From Chitinophaga alhagiae (GTDB lineage Bacteria; Bacteroidota; Bacteroidia; Chitinophagales; Chitinophagaceae): a stretch of 64,000 nucleotides of DNA. Position numbers and translations under genes: made by a program. Numbering within the stretch: position 1 is the stretch's first letter; each line of letters begins with the position of its first letter. This document shows positions 27,519 through 35,614 of this stretch, one piece after another. The stretch is from contig NZ_QXMH01000004.1 in the NCBI RefSeq assembly GCF_003568665.1, positions 657,343 to 721,342 of the forward strand, read 5' to 3'. A model generated the notes under the pieces. It searched no databases, had not been told where the DNA came from, and was given only the letters and a program-made list of their open reading frames with translations.

Positions 27519-27843
27519 TTGCCGAGTCTTCTATGGGATGAACACTTACCGCACCAATGCAATCTTCACAACAGGCCAGCAGCAGCCCCATTCTGTCCCG
27601 TGGGTTAAGTTTGAAGTTTTTCTCCGCAATATCAAGCAGCCATCCTTCCGGTATCAATCCGTCAAAAAATGAGAACATCGTTCTGCTTGAAAACGGATCG
27701 GTCCGCAATGGTAAAGTTTTGCTGATAGCTTCGCTATGCGGGCCATGCAGATACTCCTCATCATAAATAAACTCGTACCCGCTTTCCGTTTCCAGCAGCC
27801 ATCCCGCAATGCGGTTGTGCATGTGTATTTCTGCCTTTCTCAT
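27505..27843 (-). CDS. hipS: HipS-like protein (HipA N-terminal subdomain)
   Basis: The start is the ATG at 27841-27843, four bases after the stop of the upstream HTH gene; a longer frame has no support. The 112-residue product matches the HipA N-terminal subdomain: GWLLE, FIYDEEYL, SKTLPL, then FSFFDGLIPEGWLLDIAEK and the end motif CIGAVSV. In HipBST systems this free subdomain (HipS) is the antitoxin that restrains HipT. Its stop overlaps the hipT start by 14 bp, so translation is likely coupled. Confidence 0.85.
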   Translation of the reverse strand: MRKAEIHMHNRIAGWLLETESGYEFIYDEEYLHGPHSEAISKTLPLRTDPFSSRTMFSFFDGLIPEGWLLDIAEKNFKLNPRDRMGLLLACCEDCIGAVSVHPIEDSANEKP

Positions 27844-27847
27844 TTGA

Positions 27848-28417
27848 TCATCCTTTTCTGTTGAGTGAAACCGGGCCCAGTGTATAGCCAAACAGACGGA
27901 GCACCTGGTTAACCTTGTCAAGACGCAGCGTATCCTTTTCTCCTCCCTCCAGTTCGCGGATGAACCGCAACCCAACCCCGGCTTTGCCGGCTAAGTCTTC
28001 CTGGGTGATATTCAATTGCTTTCTTTTTTCTTTTACAAACTGCGCAATAGAAAGCTCAGATAGCGTCAATGATGGAGATAATTCGGAAGATGTCCTGTCT
28101 TCTATTGACGCAGGCAGCGCATTTTCCATAACAGCGCGGATGCCGTTCAGCCGGGCTGTTGCAGACCGGTACATATCACTGGTGCCTATTACCGCGCCGT
28201 TGCTTGCCTTTAAGGTAAAGTAGTATTTTCCGCCGGAGGCATGCTTTTGATCATAACGCTCCATTCGTGAAGCATTACTCCGCACAGCATTTATACCAGC
28301 TAATGCAGCTGCCTTTAAAACATAGTCCTCGCTTGTCAAAATTATTTCACCGTTGCTTGCCGTGAGCGTAAAACGATATTTGCCATTGGGCGACCTCGAA
28401 ATAATAAACTTACCCAT
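27848..28417 (-). CDS. hipB: DUF1508 (YegP-like)-HipB fusion: tandem DUF1508 plus XRE helix-turn-helix
   Basis: The 189-residue protein has two DUF1508 units at residues 2-50 (KFIISRSPNGKYRFTLTASNG) and about 54-101 (GGKYYFTLKASNGAVIGTS), a linker near 102-122, and an XRE/HipB-like HTH at about 123-182 (AQFVKEKRKQLNITQEDLAGKAGVGLRF in two parts, ending LFGYTLG). HipB normally is only the HTH protein; the N-terminal DUF1508 pair is an addition. It is the first gene of the B-S-T order and should bind the palindromes directly upstream. The DUF1508 part may sense a ligand or mediate dimerisation; that is inference. Confidence 0.88.
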   Translation of the reverse strand: MGKFIISRSPNGKYRFTLTASNGEIILTSEDYVLKAAALAGINAVRSNASRMERYDQKHASGGKYYFTLKASNGAVIGTSDMYRSATARLNGIRAVMENALPASIEDRTSSELSPSLTLSELSIAQFVKEKRKQLNITQEDLAGKAGVGLRFIRELEGGEKDTLRLDKVNQVLRLFGYTLGPVSLNRKG

Positions 28418-28423
28418 AACTAA

Positions 28424-28563
28424 TTTTATACCCGATCAGGTATAAAATTACGCAAAATGCATTAAATTACACCCTATCGGGTATTATTATTACCAAAAAA
28501 TCAATTTTTATACCCGATCAGGTATAATATGAGTCAAGAATCAACTAATCATACCCGTTCGGG
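28424..28563. promoter_or_regulatory. Four phased palindromic operators upstream of hipB
   Basis: Four inverted repeats share the TACCC...GGGTA half-sites: TATACCCGATCAGGTATA at 28427-28444, ACCCTATCGGGT at 28471-28482, the same TATACCC...GGTATA core at 28509-28526, and CCCGTTCGGG at 28554-28563. Their centres are 28435.5, 28476.5, 28517.5 and 28558.5, that is 41 bp apart each time, close to four DNA turns. The first lies 6 bp upstream of the hipB start codon. This is expected for cooperative autorepression by the HTH antitoxin. Confidence 0.85.
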
Positions 28564-28606
28564 ATTATTCACATACAGGATTAACATCTCATTTGCAGAT
28601 CCCCCG

Positions 28607-28697
28607 CAGTCCCAAAAACAGGCCTGATCCAGTCCTGGAAACGGGCCAGCACAGTCCTGAAAAAGGGACCGCCTCCGTCCCGGTACCAGGACGCACA
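28607..28697. repeat. Degenerate ~23-bp tandem repeats
   Basis: CAGTCC-like units begin at 28607, 28630, 28652 and 28675 (CCGTCC in the last), giving a 22-23-bp period with a shared core of CAGTCC, an A-rich middle and GGCC or GGACC. They look like a decayed tandem array. Confidence 0.5.
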
Positions 28698-29147
28698 AAA
28701 GAGCACTTCCTCAAAACACACCCTTAAAACAACGCACTCCCACCCCCTGAAAAACAGAAAACGGGACTGAAAAAGCCCTCCAAAAGCGGTGAAATGACCA
28801 TTTTTTTGCGGAAAATCCATTTTTCCACCCCTGCCTCTGCGTCTCTTATGGGGCAAAAGACCATCTTACGGGGGCATATAGGCCGTAAATGCCGTTTACC
28901 GGGGGTTAACCGCAATGGCCGGGGTTATGTCCTTATTGCCCGGTAAAAGGGCGCGTATAAAGCGAGATCCGTATTGAAGCCACCGGGCTGTATGGCAAAC
29001 GTGCCCCTGTTGTAAACTAAAACCCGGACAAGCCCACCAACTGTAAAGTTCTGGCAGGATTAATATCCAACCTGTAAAGCCAAAGCCGTATTAACCTACC
29101 TCGCTGTAAAGTTTTTCCAGGATAAGACAAGGCAGGATGCGGGTACG

Positions 29148-29202
29148 TTACTCCCACCTTACTTCCACCTTACTTCCACCTTACTTCCACCTTACTCCCA
29201 GG
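29148..29202. repeat. Five tandem 11-bp repeats
   Basis: TTACTTCCACC is repeated head to tail: 29148-29158 (with TCCC), three exact units at 29159-29191, and a variant ending CAGG at 29192-29202. It is a short minisatellite with no spacers, so it is not a CRISPR array. Replication slippage would make its copy number variable. Confidence 0.85.
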
Positions 29203-29411
29203 ATGGTGCGTGGGGAGTGCATGTTTTGGGTGTTTTTGAGGTAAGGTACATTGGGGAACAGTCCCTTTTTAGGGAGGTTAGGGTTACGGGCCTGGTTCCG
29301 GGACTGTTGGGCTTTGCGGAATGCGGGAAGGCAGCAGATGCATTTGCCGGAATGCCGGGCATGGCCGCCGCCCCATAATGGCATTCGGCATCCAGGCCCG
29401 GCCGCCGCTGC

Positions 29412-31871
29412 TTACAAACCTTCAAAAATATACTGCTCTCCGGGTTTTGTATCAAGGTCGTACACGTAAGTTTCTTTCAGTACCGTTTTTACCAGCTGTG
29501 CTTTGCCGGAGATGAGCGGCTCCCTGACCGCGGGCACCGCATAGAACGGGTTAGGGTTCTCCCGCCGCGCCGGTTTGAGCGGCTGTTTTCCGCCCTTCAG
29601 GGGGTGATAGGCCCGCAGCCGGCAATTGCCGCCCAGGCTGGAATAGATGGTGAGTTTGTTGAGCTTGCCGTTGCGCCAGGAGGCGTCTATCTTGAAGCCG
29701 CCCCTTGCCAGCAGGCCCTTTACGCTGCCGTTTTTCCATTGGTCGGGCAGCGCGGGCAGCAGGAATATAAACCCGTCGTGGCTCTGCACCAGCATTTCCG
29801 CCACACCCGCGGTAAAACCGAAATTGCCGTCTATCTGGAAGGGCGGGTGCGCGTCCAGCATATTGGGGTACGTGCCGCCCTGGTGTTTCCCTTCAACGGG
29901 TTTTATCTGGTCACCGATGAGCTTCAGCACGTGATTGCCGTCCAGCAGCCGTGCCCAGAGATTTATTTTCCACGCCATAGACCAGCCGGTAGATTCATCT
30001 CCCCGGTAGACCAGGGAATTTTTGGCCGCTTCAAACAATGCCGGCGTTCTGAAGGGGGATATCTGATCGCTGGGGTACAGGCCGTACAGGTGAGAAACAT
30101 GGCGGTGATGGCTGCTGGTATCGTCCCAGTCATTGATCCATTCCTGCAGCTGGCCAAATTGCCCTACCTGCATAGGCGGCAGCCGGTCCCGCATTTGCTG
30201 CAGGGTATCCGCAAAGCGGTTGTCTTTTCCCAGTATGCGCGATGCTTTGATGACCGCTGAAAAAAGATCGAACACGATCTGGTTGTCCATAGTTGCCCCG
30301 GCCGTAACGGAAGCGCCTTTCTGGTAGGCATTTTCAGGGGAAGTAGAAGGGCTTACCATCAGCCAGCGGCGCTCCGGGTCTTCCTGCAGCTCGTCTACAA
30401 AAAAGGTGGCGGCCTCTTTCAGGAGGGGATATATTTTTTGCAGGTACGTTCCATTGCCGGTAAAAAGATAATGCTGCCAAAGCGGCTGGCAGAGCCATGC
30501 CCCTCCCGACTGCCACATGGCGGACCCGGCGCCGTCTACCGGGCCGGTGATGCGCCAGAGGTCTGTATTGTGATGCAGCATCCACCCCCTTGCGCCGTAT
30601 ATTTCCCGCGCGCTCTGCCGGCCGGTAACGGCCAGGTCTTCTACCATGCTGGTGAGCGGTGCTATCAGTTCGGAAAGGTTGGCCACTTCCGTTGGCCAGT
30701 AGTTCATTTCTGTGTTGATGTTGATCGTATACTTGCTATCCCACGGGGGGCGCACCCGGTCGTTCCATATGCCTTGCAGGGTAGGCGGCTGCCCGCCGGG
30801 CTGCGAGCTGGATATCAGCAAATACCGCCCGAACTGGAAGCATAAAGCGGCCAGCTGCGGGTCATTCCCGTTCTTAAAATCGCGTATCCTTTTATCTGTG
30901 GGGTCCTTCACGGAGTTTGTCACTCCCAGGTCCAGCCGCACGCGGTCAAAATATTGCCGGTAGGCCGCTATATGATCGTTCAGCAGCCGGTTGTACGGCC
31001 TGCCCCAGGCCGCGGCCAGGTATTGGGCGGCTACTTGGGCTTCATTGCCGCTCACGTCTTTATAATTCCTGAAGTTGGTGCCGATGGATATGTAAATAGT
31101 GGCCGTATCCGCGCCTTTTATCACAATGCTCGTGTCTGTCCATGTGCTATGCCCGCCAACTGTTTTAACTTTGACCTGCGCGCTGAACTTTACCTTGCCG
31201 GCCTGCCCTTCCAGGTCACCTGAAACACCGGAAAGCACCAGTTCTCCGCTTTGGGTGGTATTGACCTGGTGCCGCATGGGGCTGGCCATCCTGAGCTGGC
31301 AGGTAATCTGGCCCGCCTTTTCCGCGGTCAGGCGCATCACGATCACCTGGTCAGGGAAAGAAGAAAATATCTCCCTTTTGAAGCCCACCTTCCCCACCTT
31401 GTATTGCACGGACGCCACTGCTTTGGAAATATCCAGCGTTCTGGTGTAATCCTGGAAATTTTCGTGGCCGGGAAAGCTGACCAGCAGGTTGCCTACGGGC
31501 TGGTAAGCCATGCCGTTGTTGGGCTTGCCACTCATCATTTCATTGGTCAGCTGCTGCGCCTCCAGGTATTTCTTTTCAAAGATCAGCTGCCGGATGACCG
31601 GAACGTTCTTTCCCATACCAGGCTTGATGTTATTGTTGGGGCCGCCTGACCATACCGTTTCTTCGTTCAGCTGTATGTTGGCTTCCGCGGGATGGCCGAA
31701 GATCATGCCCCCCAGCCGCCCGTTCCCGATGGGGAGCGCCTCATTCCAGTTGTCCGCGGGCTGGCGGTACCAAAGCGTATGTTCATTGTACGCTTTGGCC
31801 GTTCTCTGTTGCGGGTAACCGCTGAAAGGCAAAAGGAATAGCGCCGCAAAAAAGCCTGTACCTAATTTCAT
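29412..31871 (-). CDS. GH95-family glycosidase (alpha-L-fucosidase/galactosidase type)
   Basis: The 819-residue protein has a signal peptide and the GH95 N-terminal signature (WNEALPIGNGRLGGMIFG, residues about 42-59, then LNEETVWSGGP). The (alpha/alpha)6 catalytic region contains HHNTDLWR, and a C-terminal beta domain follows. GH95 enzymes release alpha-1,2-L-fucose or L-galactose by inversion. It is the last gene of the long minus-strand PUL operon, 30 bp after the SGNH gene. Confidence 0.93.
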   Translation of the reverse strand: MKLGTGFFAALFLLPFSGYPQQRTAKAYNEHTLWYRQPADNWNEALPIGNGRLGGMIFGHPAEANIQLNEETVWSGGPNNNIKPGMGKNVPVIRQLIFEKKYLEAQQLTNEMMSGKPNNGMAYQPVGNLLVSFPGHENFQDYTRTLDISKAVASVQYKVGKVGFKREIFSSFPDQVIVMRLTAEKAGQITCQLRMASPMRHQVNTTQSGELVLSGVSGDLEGQAGKVKFSAQVKVKTVGGHSTWTDTSIVIKGADTATIYISIGTNFRNYKDVSGNEAQVAAQYLAAAWGRPYNRLLNDHIAAYRQYFDRVRLDLGVTNSVKDPTDKRIRDFKNGNDPQLAALCFQFGRYLLISSSQPGGQPPTLQGIWNDRVRPPWDSKYTININTEMNYWPTEVANLSELIAPLTSMVEDLAVTGRQSAREIYGARGWMLHHNTDLWRITGPVDGAGSAMWQSGGAWLCQPLWQHYLFTGNGTYLQKIYPLLKEAATFFVDELQEDPERRWLMVSPSTSPENAYQKGASVTAGATMDNQIVFDLFSAVIKASRILGKDNRFADTLQQMRDRLPPMQVGQFGQLQEWINDWDDTSSHHRHVSHLYGLYPSDQISPFRTPALFEAAKNSLVYRGDESTGWSMAWKINLWARLLDGNHVLKLIGDQIKPVEGKHQGGTYPNMLDAHPPFQIDGNFGFTAGVAEMLVQSHDGFIFLLPALPDQWKNGSVKGLLARGGFKIDASWRNGKLNKLTIYSSLGGNCRLRAYHPLKGGKQPLKPARRENPNPFYAVPAVREPLISGKAQLVKTVLKETYVYDLDTKPGEQYIFEGL

Positions 31872-31901
31872 CAGTAAACAATTGTATTACGTGAGCATGT
31901 A

Positions 31902-32618
31902 TCATTCAAACCATTTCATGACCTCTCCGGCAATCACCGTATGCCCTTTTGCATTGGGGTGATTGTATTGAGACATGTAACCGCGCAGGTTTTCACCGGC
32001 CCTGGCGAGCTTTACAAATGCCGCATAGCTGTTGGCCAGCCCTATGTGGTATTTTTTTGCCAGCTCCGCCAGTTGGGCAGCATGCTGCTCCAGTATATTA
32101 CCGGGTTGGGTAATGTCTACTTTCAAGTCTGGGGAGGGCGTGATCAGTATGACCTTGATGTGTTTCTTCAACGCCAGCCTTATCATTTTCTCCGTGGCTA
32201 CCCTGGCCTTTTCCAGACCTATGCGCCGGTCGTTCAGCCCATAGTCGATGAACAGCACATCGGGCCGGTGCGGCAGCACATCTTTTTTAAAACGCTTTTC
32301 TCCCTGCGCTGAATTTTCCCCGCCAATAGATGTGGTGATGCTATTGACAACAGCATAGGGGTATTGCTTTTGCAACCGGCGGAAAACCAGGAAGGGATAG
32401 GCCTCCGGCCTGTTTACGTGAGGGGTGTTGAAGTACCCTGCCGGAACGGAGTGCCCGTGAAACACCAGGTTGACCGTGCGGTTGCCGGGCCATTGTTTGT
32501 TCAGCTCCGCTTTTATTTCAGCCAGGTAAGTGTCTGGACTGGCCTGCGCCTTTGCGCGCCCACCTGTTAAAAAAAGGAAGAGCAGCAAGCTCATGGCGGT
32601 GGAAAATATACTTTTCAT
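31902..32618 (-). CDS. Secreted SGNH/GDSL-family hydrolase
   Basis: The 238-residue protein has a signal peptide (ending AKAQ, about residue 25). The block I serine is Ser57 in FHGHSVPAGY, block III is DYGLNDRR, and block V is NHPNAKGH. The usual DxxH aspartate position is Gln (QYNH), so a standard catalytic triad is incomplete. Some sugar-esterase-like members share this variant, so activity is likely but not certain. It could remove acetyl groups from the PUL glycan. Confidence 0.82.
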   Translation of the reverse strand: MKSIFSTAMSLLLFLFLTGGRAKAQASPDTYLAEIKAELNKQWPGNRTVNLVFHGHSVPAGYFNTPHVNRPEAYPFLVFRRLQKQYPYAVVNSITTSIGGENSAQGEKRFKKDVLPHRPDVLFIDYGLNDRRIGLEKARVATEKMIRLALKKHIKVILITPSPDLKVDITQPGNILEQHAAQLAELAKKYHIGLANSYAAFVKLARAGENLRGYMSQYNHPNAKGHTVIAGEVMKWFE

Positions 32619-32640
32619 ATAAGTGCTTTAAACAGTTCTA

Positions 32641-34098
32641 TCAGGGGCGTACATTGATAATTTCCTTCCACGTCATTTTTCCCGGGTACCCCCACCCCGC
32701 TTTGTCCAGGTCACAAAAATCATTCAGCTCTTTCATGGACGCGGACAAGAGCGCCCGCAAAGCGCTGACCTTGTGCCGGTACAATGGCTCGTCTGCCAGG
32801 TTATGCAATTCCCACGGGTCTTTGACCAGGTCAAAAAGCTGTACGGGGTACTGCCCGTTCACATTGTAACAGGCCAGTTTGAAACTGTCTTTCACAACGG
32901 CCCGCTGCAGGTTGGCATAGGCGAAGAACAGGTGGTCACGCCCGCTGAAATCTCCCCCGCCAAACGCTGCTTTCAGTGACGAGCCTTCTACACCGGGCGG
33001 TACGGGAATGCCTGCCATATCACACAAAGTGGGATAAATATCGTTCAGGTATACGTAGGCGTTCACCCGTTTGTTGGCCGGTATGCCCGGGCCGGAAAAT
33101 ACCAGCGGTACGCGCATGGCGGACTCATACGGGTTCTGCTTTGTGAGCAGCCCGTGCTGCCCTACGGCCAAACCATTATCGCTCGTAAAAACGATCAGTG
33201 TGTTTTTGTCTTTACCGGTCTGTTTGAGCTGTTCCAATATCCTGCTGATCTGGTGATCTACCTCGCTGATCATGGCATAATATTTTGCGATCTCTTCCTT
33301 CACCGCTTCTTTTGTTCTCGGAAAGGGCAACAGCATTTCTCCCCTTATATGCAGCTCCCCGTTGTCAAAGGGATGCATGGGCAAATAATTGGGCGGCAGG
33401 GAGATCTCGCCTGCCTGGTAACTGCGGCCATACCCGGTGGGCGGCGTGCGGGGATCGTGCGGGGAGGTGAAAGCCACGTACATCAGGAAAGGCCGGGTGG
33501 CATGCTGCAGGCTTTTGAGAAAATCAACCGCCGCGTCCGCAAAATAAACAGAAGAAAAATGATCCCCCCAGAACGGGTGGTCATATTGGCCGCTGCTGTC
33601 GTAATGATGGAGGCGCGGGCGGTAATGGCCACCTGTATTGGGCGAATGCATGCCGCCGAAAAAGATGTTATCGCCGGTAGAAAAAGACCGGGCAAAGGAC
33701 GCTACGTTCTGGTGCCACTTGCCGGTGCCGAAAGTAACATAGCCGTTGGCGCGGAACAGTTCCGGGAACGTAACGTCAGCCGGGGGAATGAGCCCGCCGG
33801 CCTTGTGCAGGCGGAACAGCGTTCTGCCGGTGAGCACCATGTTCCTGCTGGGGCAGCAGATAGCTCCCATCAGCCCGCCCATGATGTGCGCCTGGGTGAA
33901 GGCAGTGCCTTCCCTTACCAGCTTGTCTATAGCAGGGGTAAAGATCTCCCTGTTCCCCAGGGCACGAATGGTATTGAAGGTCTGGTCATCGGTTAGCAGG
34001 AACAGGATGTTCGGCCTGTCATGCGCGCCAGCCCCCGCTTTTAATACGGTCGCATTTACCAGAACGGATAACACGGTAATAAAGACCATTTTTGCCAT
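32641..34098 (-). CDS. S1-family sulfatase
   Basis: The 485-residue protein has a signal peptide (end near residue 25) and the metal-binding TDDQ. The formylglycine motif Cys81-x-Pro-x-Arg is present as CCPSR, followed by LTGRT. Cys81 must be converted to formylglycine by an anaerobic or FGE-type maturase, none of which is in this window. The sulfated sugar cannot be assigned; it acts in the same operon as GH20 and GH95 enzymes. A second cysteine directly follows the catalytic one. Confidence 0.93.
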   Translation of the reverse strand: MAKMVFITVLSVLVNATVLKAGAGAHDRPNILFLLTDDQTFNTIRALGNREIFTPAIDKLVREGTAFTQAHIMGGLMGAICCPSRNMVLTGRTLFRLHKAGGLIPPADVTFPELFRANGYVTFGTGKWHQNVASFARSFSTGDNIFFGGMHSPNTGGHYRPRLHHYDSSGQYDHPFWGDHFSSVYFADAAVDFLKSLQHATRPFLMYVAFTSPHDPRTPPTGYGRSYQAGEISLPPNYLPMHPFDNGELHIRGEMLLPFPRTKEAVKEEIAKYYAMISEVDHQISRILEQLKQTGKDKNTLIVFTSDNGLAVGQHGLLTKQNPYESAMRVPLVFSGPGIPANKRVNAYVYLNDIYPTLCDMAGIPVPPGVEGSSLKAAFGGGDFSGRDHLFFAYANLQRAVVKDSFKLACYNVNGQYPVQLFDLVKDPWELHNLADEPLYRHKVSALRALLSASMKELNDFCDLDKAGWGYPGKMTWKEIINVRP

Positions 34099-34130
34099 AG
34101 CGGTCCTTTTGAATGCCTGTGATTATTTTT

Positions 34131-35585
34131 TTACAATGTTCCGGGAGACCGCCTGTTACGGCCTGGCCGGTTGGTAAGATCGTCTCCCAGGTCTTCCCGT
34201 GCCTGCTCTGCCAACTGCTGCAGTTGCTGTACGATGTTGGGGTGCTTGTCTTTTACATCATACCGCTCTCCCGGGTCCCGCCGCAGATCGTACAATGCCA
34301 GGCCGGTAGAGTCCGGGCGGCTTTTTCCAGGCCATCCGTCCACCCCCGGCACCCCGTCTACGAAAGACCCATAGCGGTGCGGGAATACCAGCTTCCATTC
34401 TCCTTGCCTCACGGCCTCCAGGCTGTTCTTCTGGTAATAATAGTACATGTGGTCACGCGGGTTGGCGTGCTGATCTCCTTTCAGCAAAGGCAAAATGTTT
34501 ACGCCGTCAATTTTCCGGGCAGGCAGCGGGGCGCCGGCAATGGCGGCGGCCGTAGGCAGCAGGTCTATATTGGCGGCCAGCTTGTTGCAGATGGTACCGG
34601 CGGGGATCACGCCCGGCCAGCGCATAATGGCGGGTTCTTTCACGCCGCCGTCCCAGGTGGTGCTTTTACCTTCTCTCAAACCGCCGGCAGAACCGCCATG
34701 GTTACCGAACAGCAGCCACGGCCCGTTGTCCGCGGTAAAAATGAGCAGGGTATTGTTCTCTTGCCCGGTCTCTTTCAATGCTTTCATCAGCTCTCCCATA
34801 GACCAGTCTATTTCCATCATCACATCACCGAACAACCCTTGTTTGCTTTTTCCCCTGAACTTGTCAGATACCGCCAGCGGCACATGCACCATATTATGCG
34901 CCAGGTACAGGAAGAACGGCTGGCCCTTATGCTCTTTGATGAACCTGGTGGCCTTTTGCGTGTACCAGGTGGTCAGCATGGACTGTTCTTCCTGAGTAGT
35001 GATATGCCGCAGGGTCTTGTTACCATCTATCAGGGCCAGCGGGGGGATGCGCCCTCTCCACTTGGTGGTATCAGTTACCATTGTCCAGTCATAGTCTACC
35101 GGCCACATATCATTGGAATAGGGCAGCCCGAAAAAATAATCAAAGCCGTGCTGCAGGGGCAGGAACTTTTCCGAGTCTCCCAGGTGCCACTTGCCGATGA
35201 TGCCGGTAAAATACCCGCTCTTCTTCAGCGTGGAGGCAATGGTCTCTTCCTGGTCACTCAGCCCGATCTTGGAACGGGGCACCAAAGCACCGTGAATACC
35301 GATGCGGTTGGGGTAACAGCCCGTTAATAAAGCGGCACGGGAAGCGCTGCACACCGGTTGTGCCGAATAAAAATTCGTAAAGCGCATTCCCTGTACTGCC
35401 AGCTTGTCTATATTTGGGGTCATATAATCAATGCCGCCGTAGGCCGCCACGTCCCCATAGCCCATATCGTCCATATACACGATGATGATGTTGGGCTTTG
35501 CCGTTTTTTGCTGGGCATGGCCATTGGCAACCGTCCCGGCAAGGGCCAGTACGGTTAATTTGCTGAACTGGAATAATTTTTTCAT
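34131..35585 (-). CDS. S1-family sulfatase (arylsulfatase-like)
   Basis: I start at the ATG 35583-35585 (MKKLFQFSKL with a signal peptide ending near AHAQ); a frame to 35603 also exists. The 484-residue protein carries YMDDMGYGD and the formylglycine motif CSASR (Cys79, CxAxR form) followed by AALLTGCYPNR. It is the second of three sulfatases in the locus. The substrate position is unknown. Confidence 0.93.
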   Translation of the reverse strand: MKKLFQFSKLTVLALAGTVANGHAQQKTAKPNIIIVYMDDMGYGDVAAYGGIDYMTPNIDKLAVQGMRFTNFYSAQPVCSASRAALLTGCYPNRIGIHGALVPRSKIGLSDQEETIASTLKKSGYFTGIIGKWHLGDSEKFLPLQHGFDYFFGLPYSNDMWPVDYDWTMVTDTTKWRGRIPPLALIDGNKTLRHITTQEEQSMLTTWYTQKATRFIKEHKGQPFFLYLAHNMVHVPLAVSDKFRGKSKQGLFGDVMMEIDWSMGELMKALKETGQENNTLLIFTADNGPWLLFGNHGGSAGGLREGKSTTWDGGVKEPAIMRWPGVIPAGTICNKLAANIDLLPTAAAIAGAPLPARKIDGVNILPLLKGDQHANPRDHMYYYYQKNSLEAVRQGEWKLVFPHRYGSFVDGVPGVDGWPGKSRPDSTGLALYDLRRDPGERYDVKDKHPNIVQQLQQLAEQAREDLGDDLTNRPGRNRRSPGTL

Positions 35586-35614
35586 AACTGTTTTTTTGAT
35601 CACCGATGGCCCTG

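Larger units (their letters stand above)
28564..29411. other. Non-coding region between the TA locus and the GH95 gene
   Basis: About 850 bp without a supported gene. It holds two tandem-repeat blocks, three CTGTAAAG words (29041, 29072, 29104), and an imperfect hairpin at 29346-29389 (GAATGCC/GGCATTC with flanking GCC/GGC) just downstream of the minus-strand GH95 gene, which could end that long operon. Several short frames here lack a ribosome-binding site or domain. Confidence 0.5.

Noticed and set aside
26571..27843. A single hipA gene broken by a frameshift
   Set aside because: The two parts overlap by 14 bp in different frames and the downstream part begins with its own Cys/His module, not HipA linker sequence. 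The split gene order matches known HipBST loci, so a natural split is the better reading.
28581..28856. 91-residue minus-strand gene
   Set aside because: It runs over the degenerate repeat block, has no domain and an Arg/Phe-rich composition; no start context.
29148..29202. CRISPR array
   Set aside because: The 11-bp units are adjacent with no spacers, and no cas genes are present.
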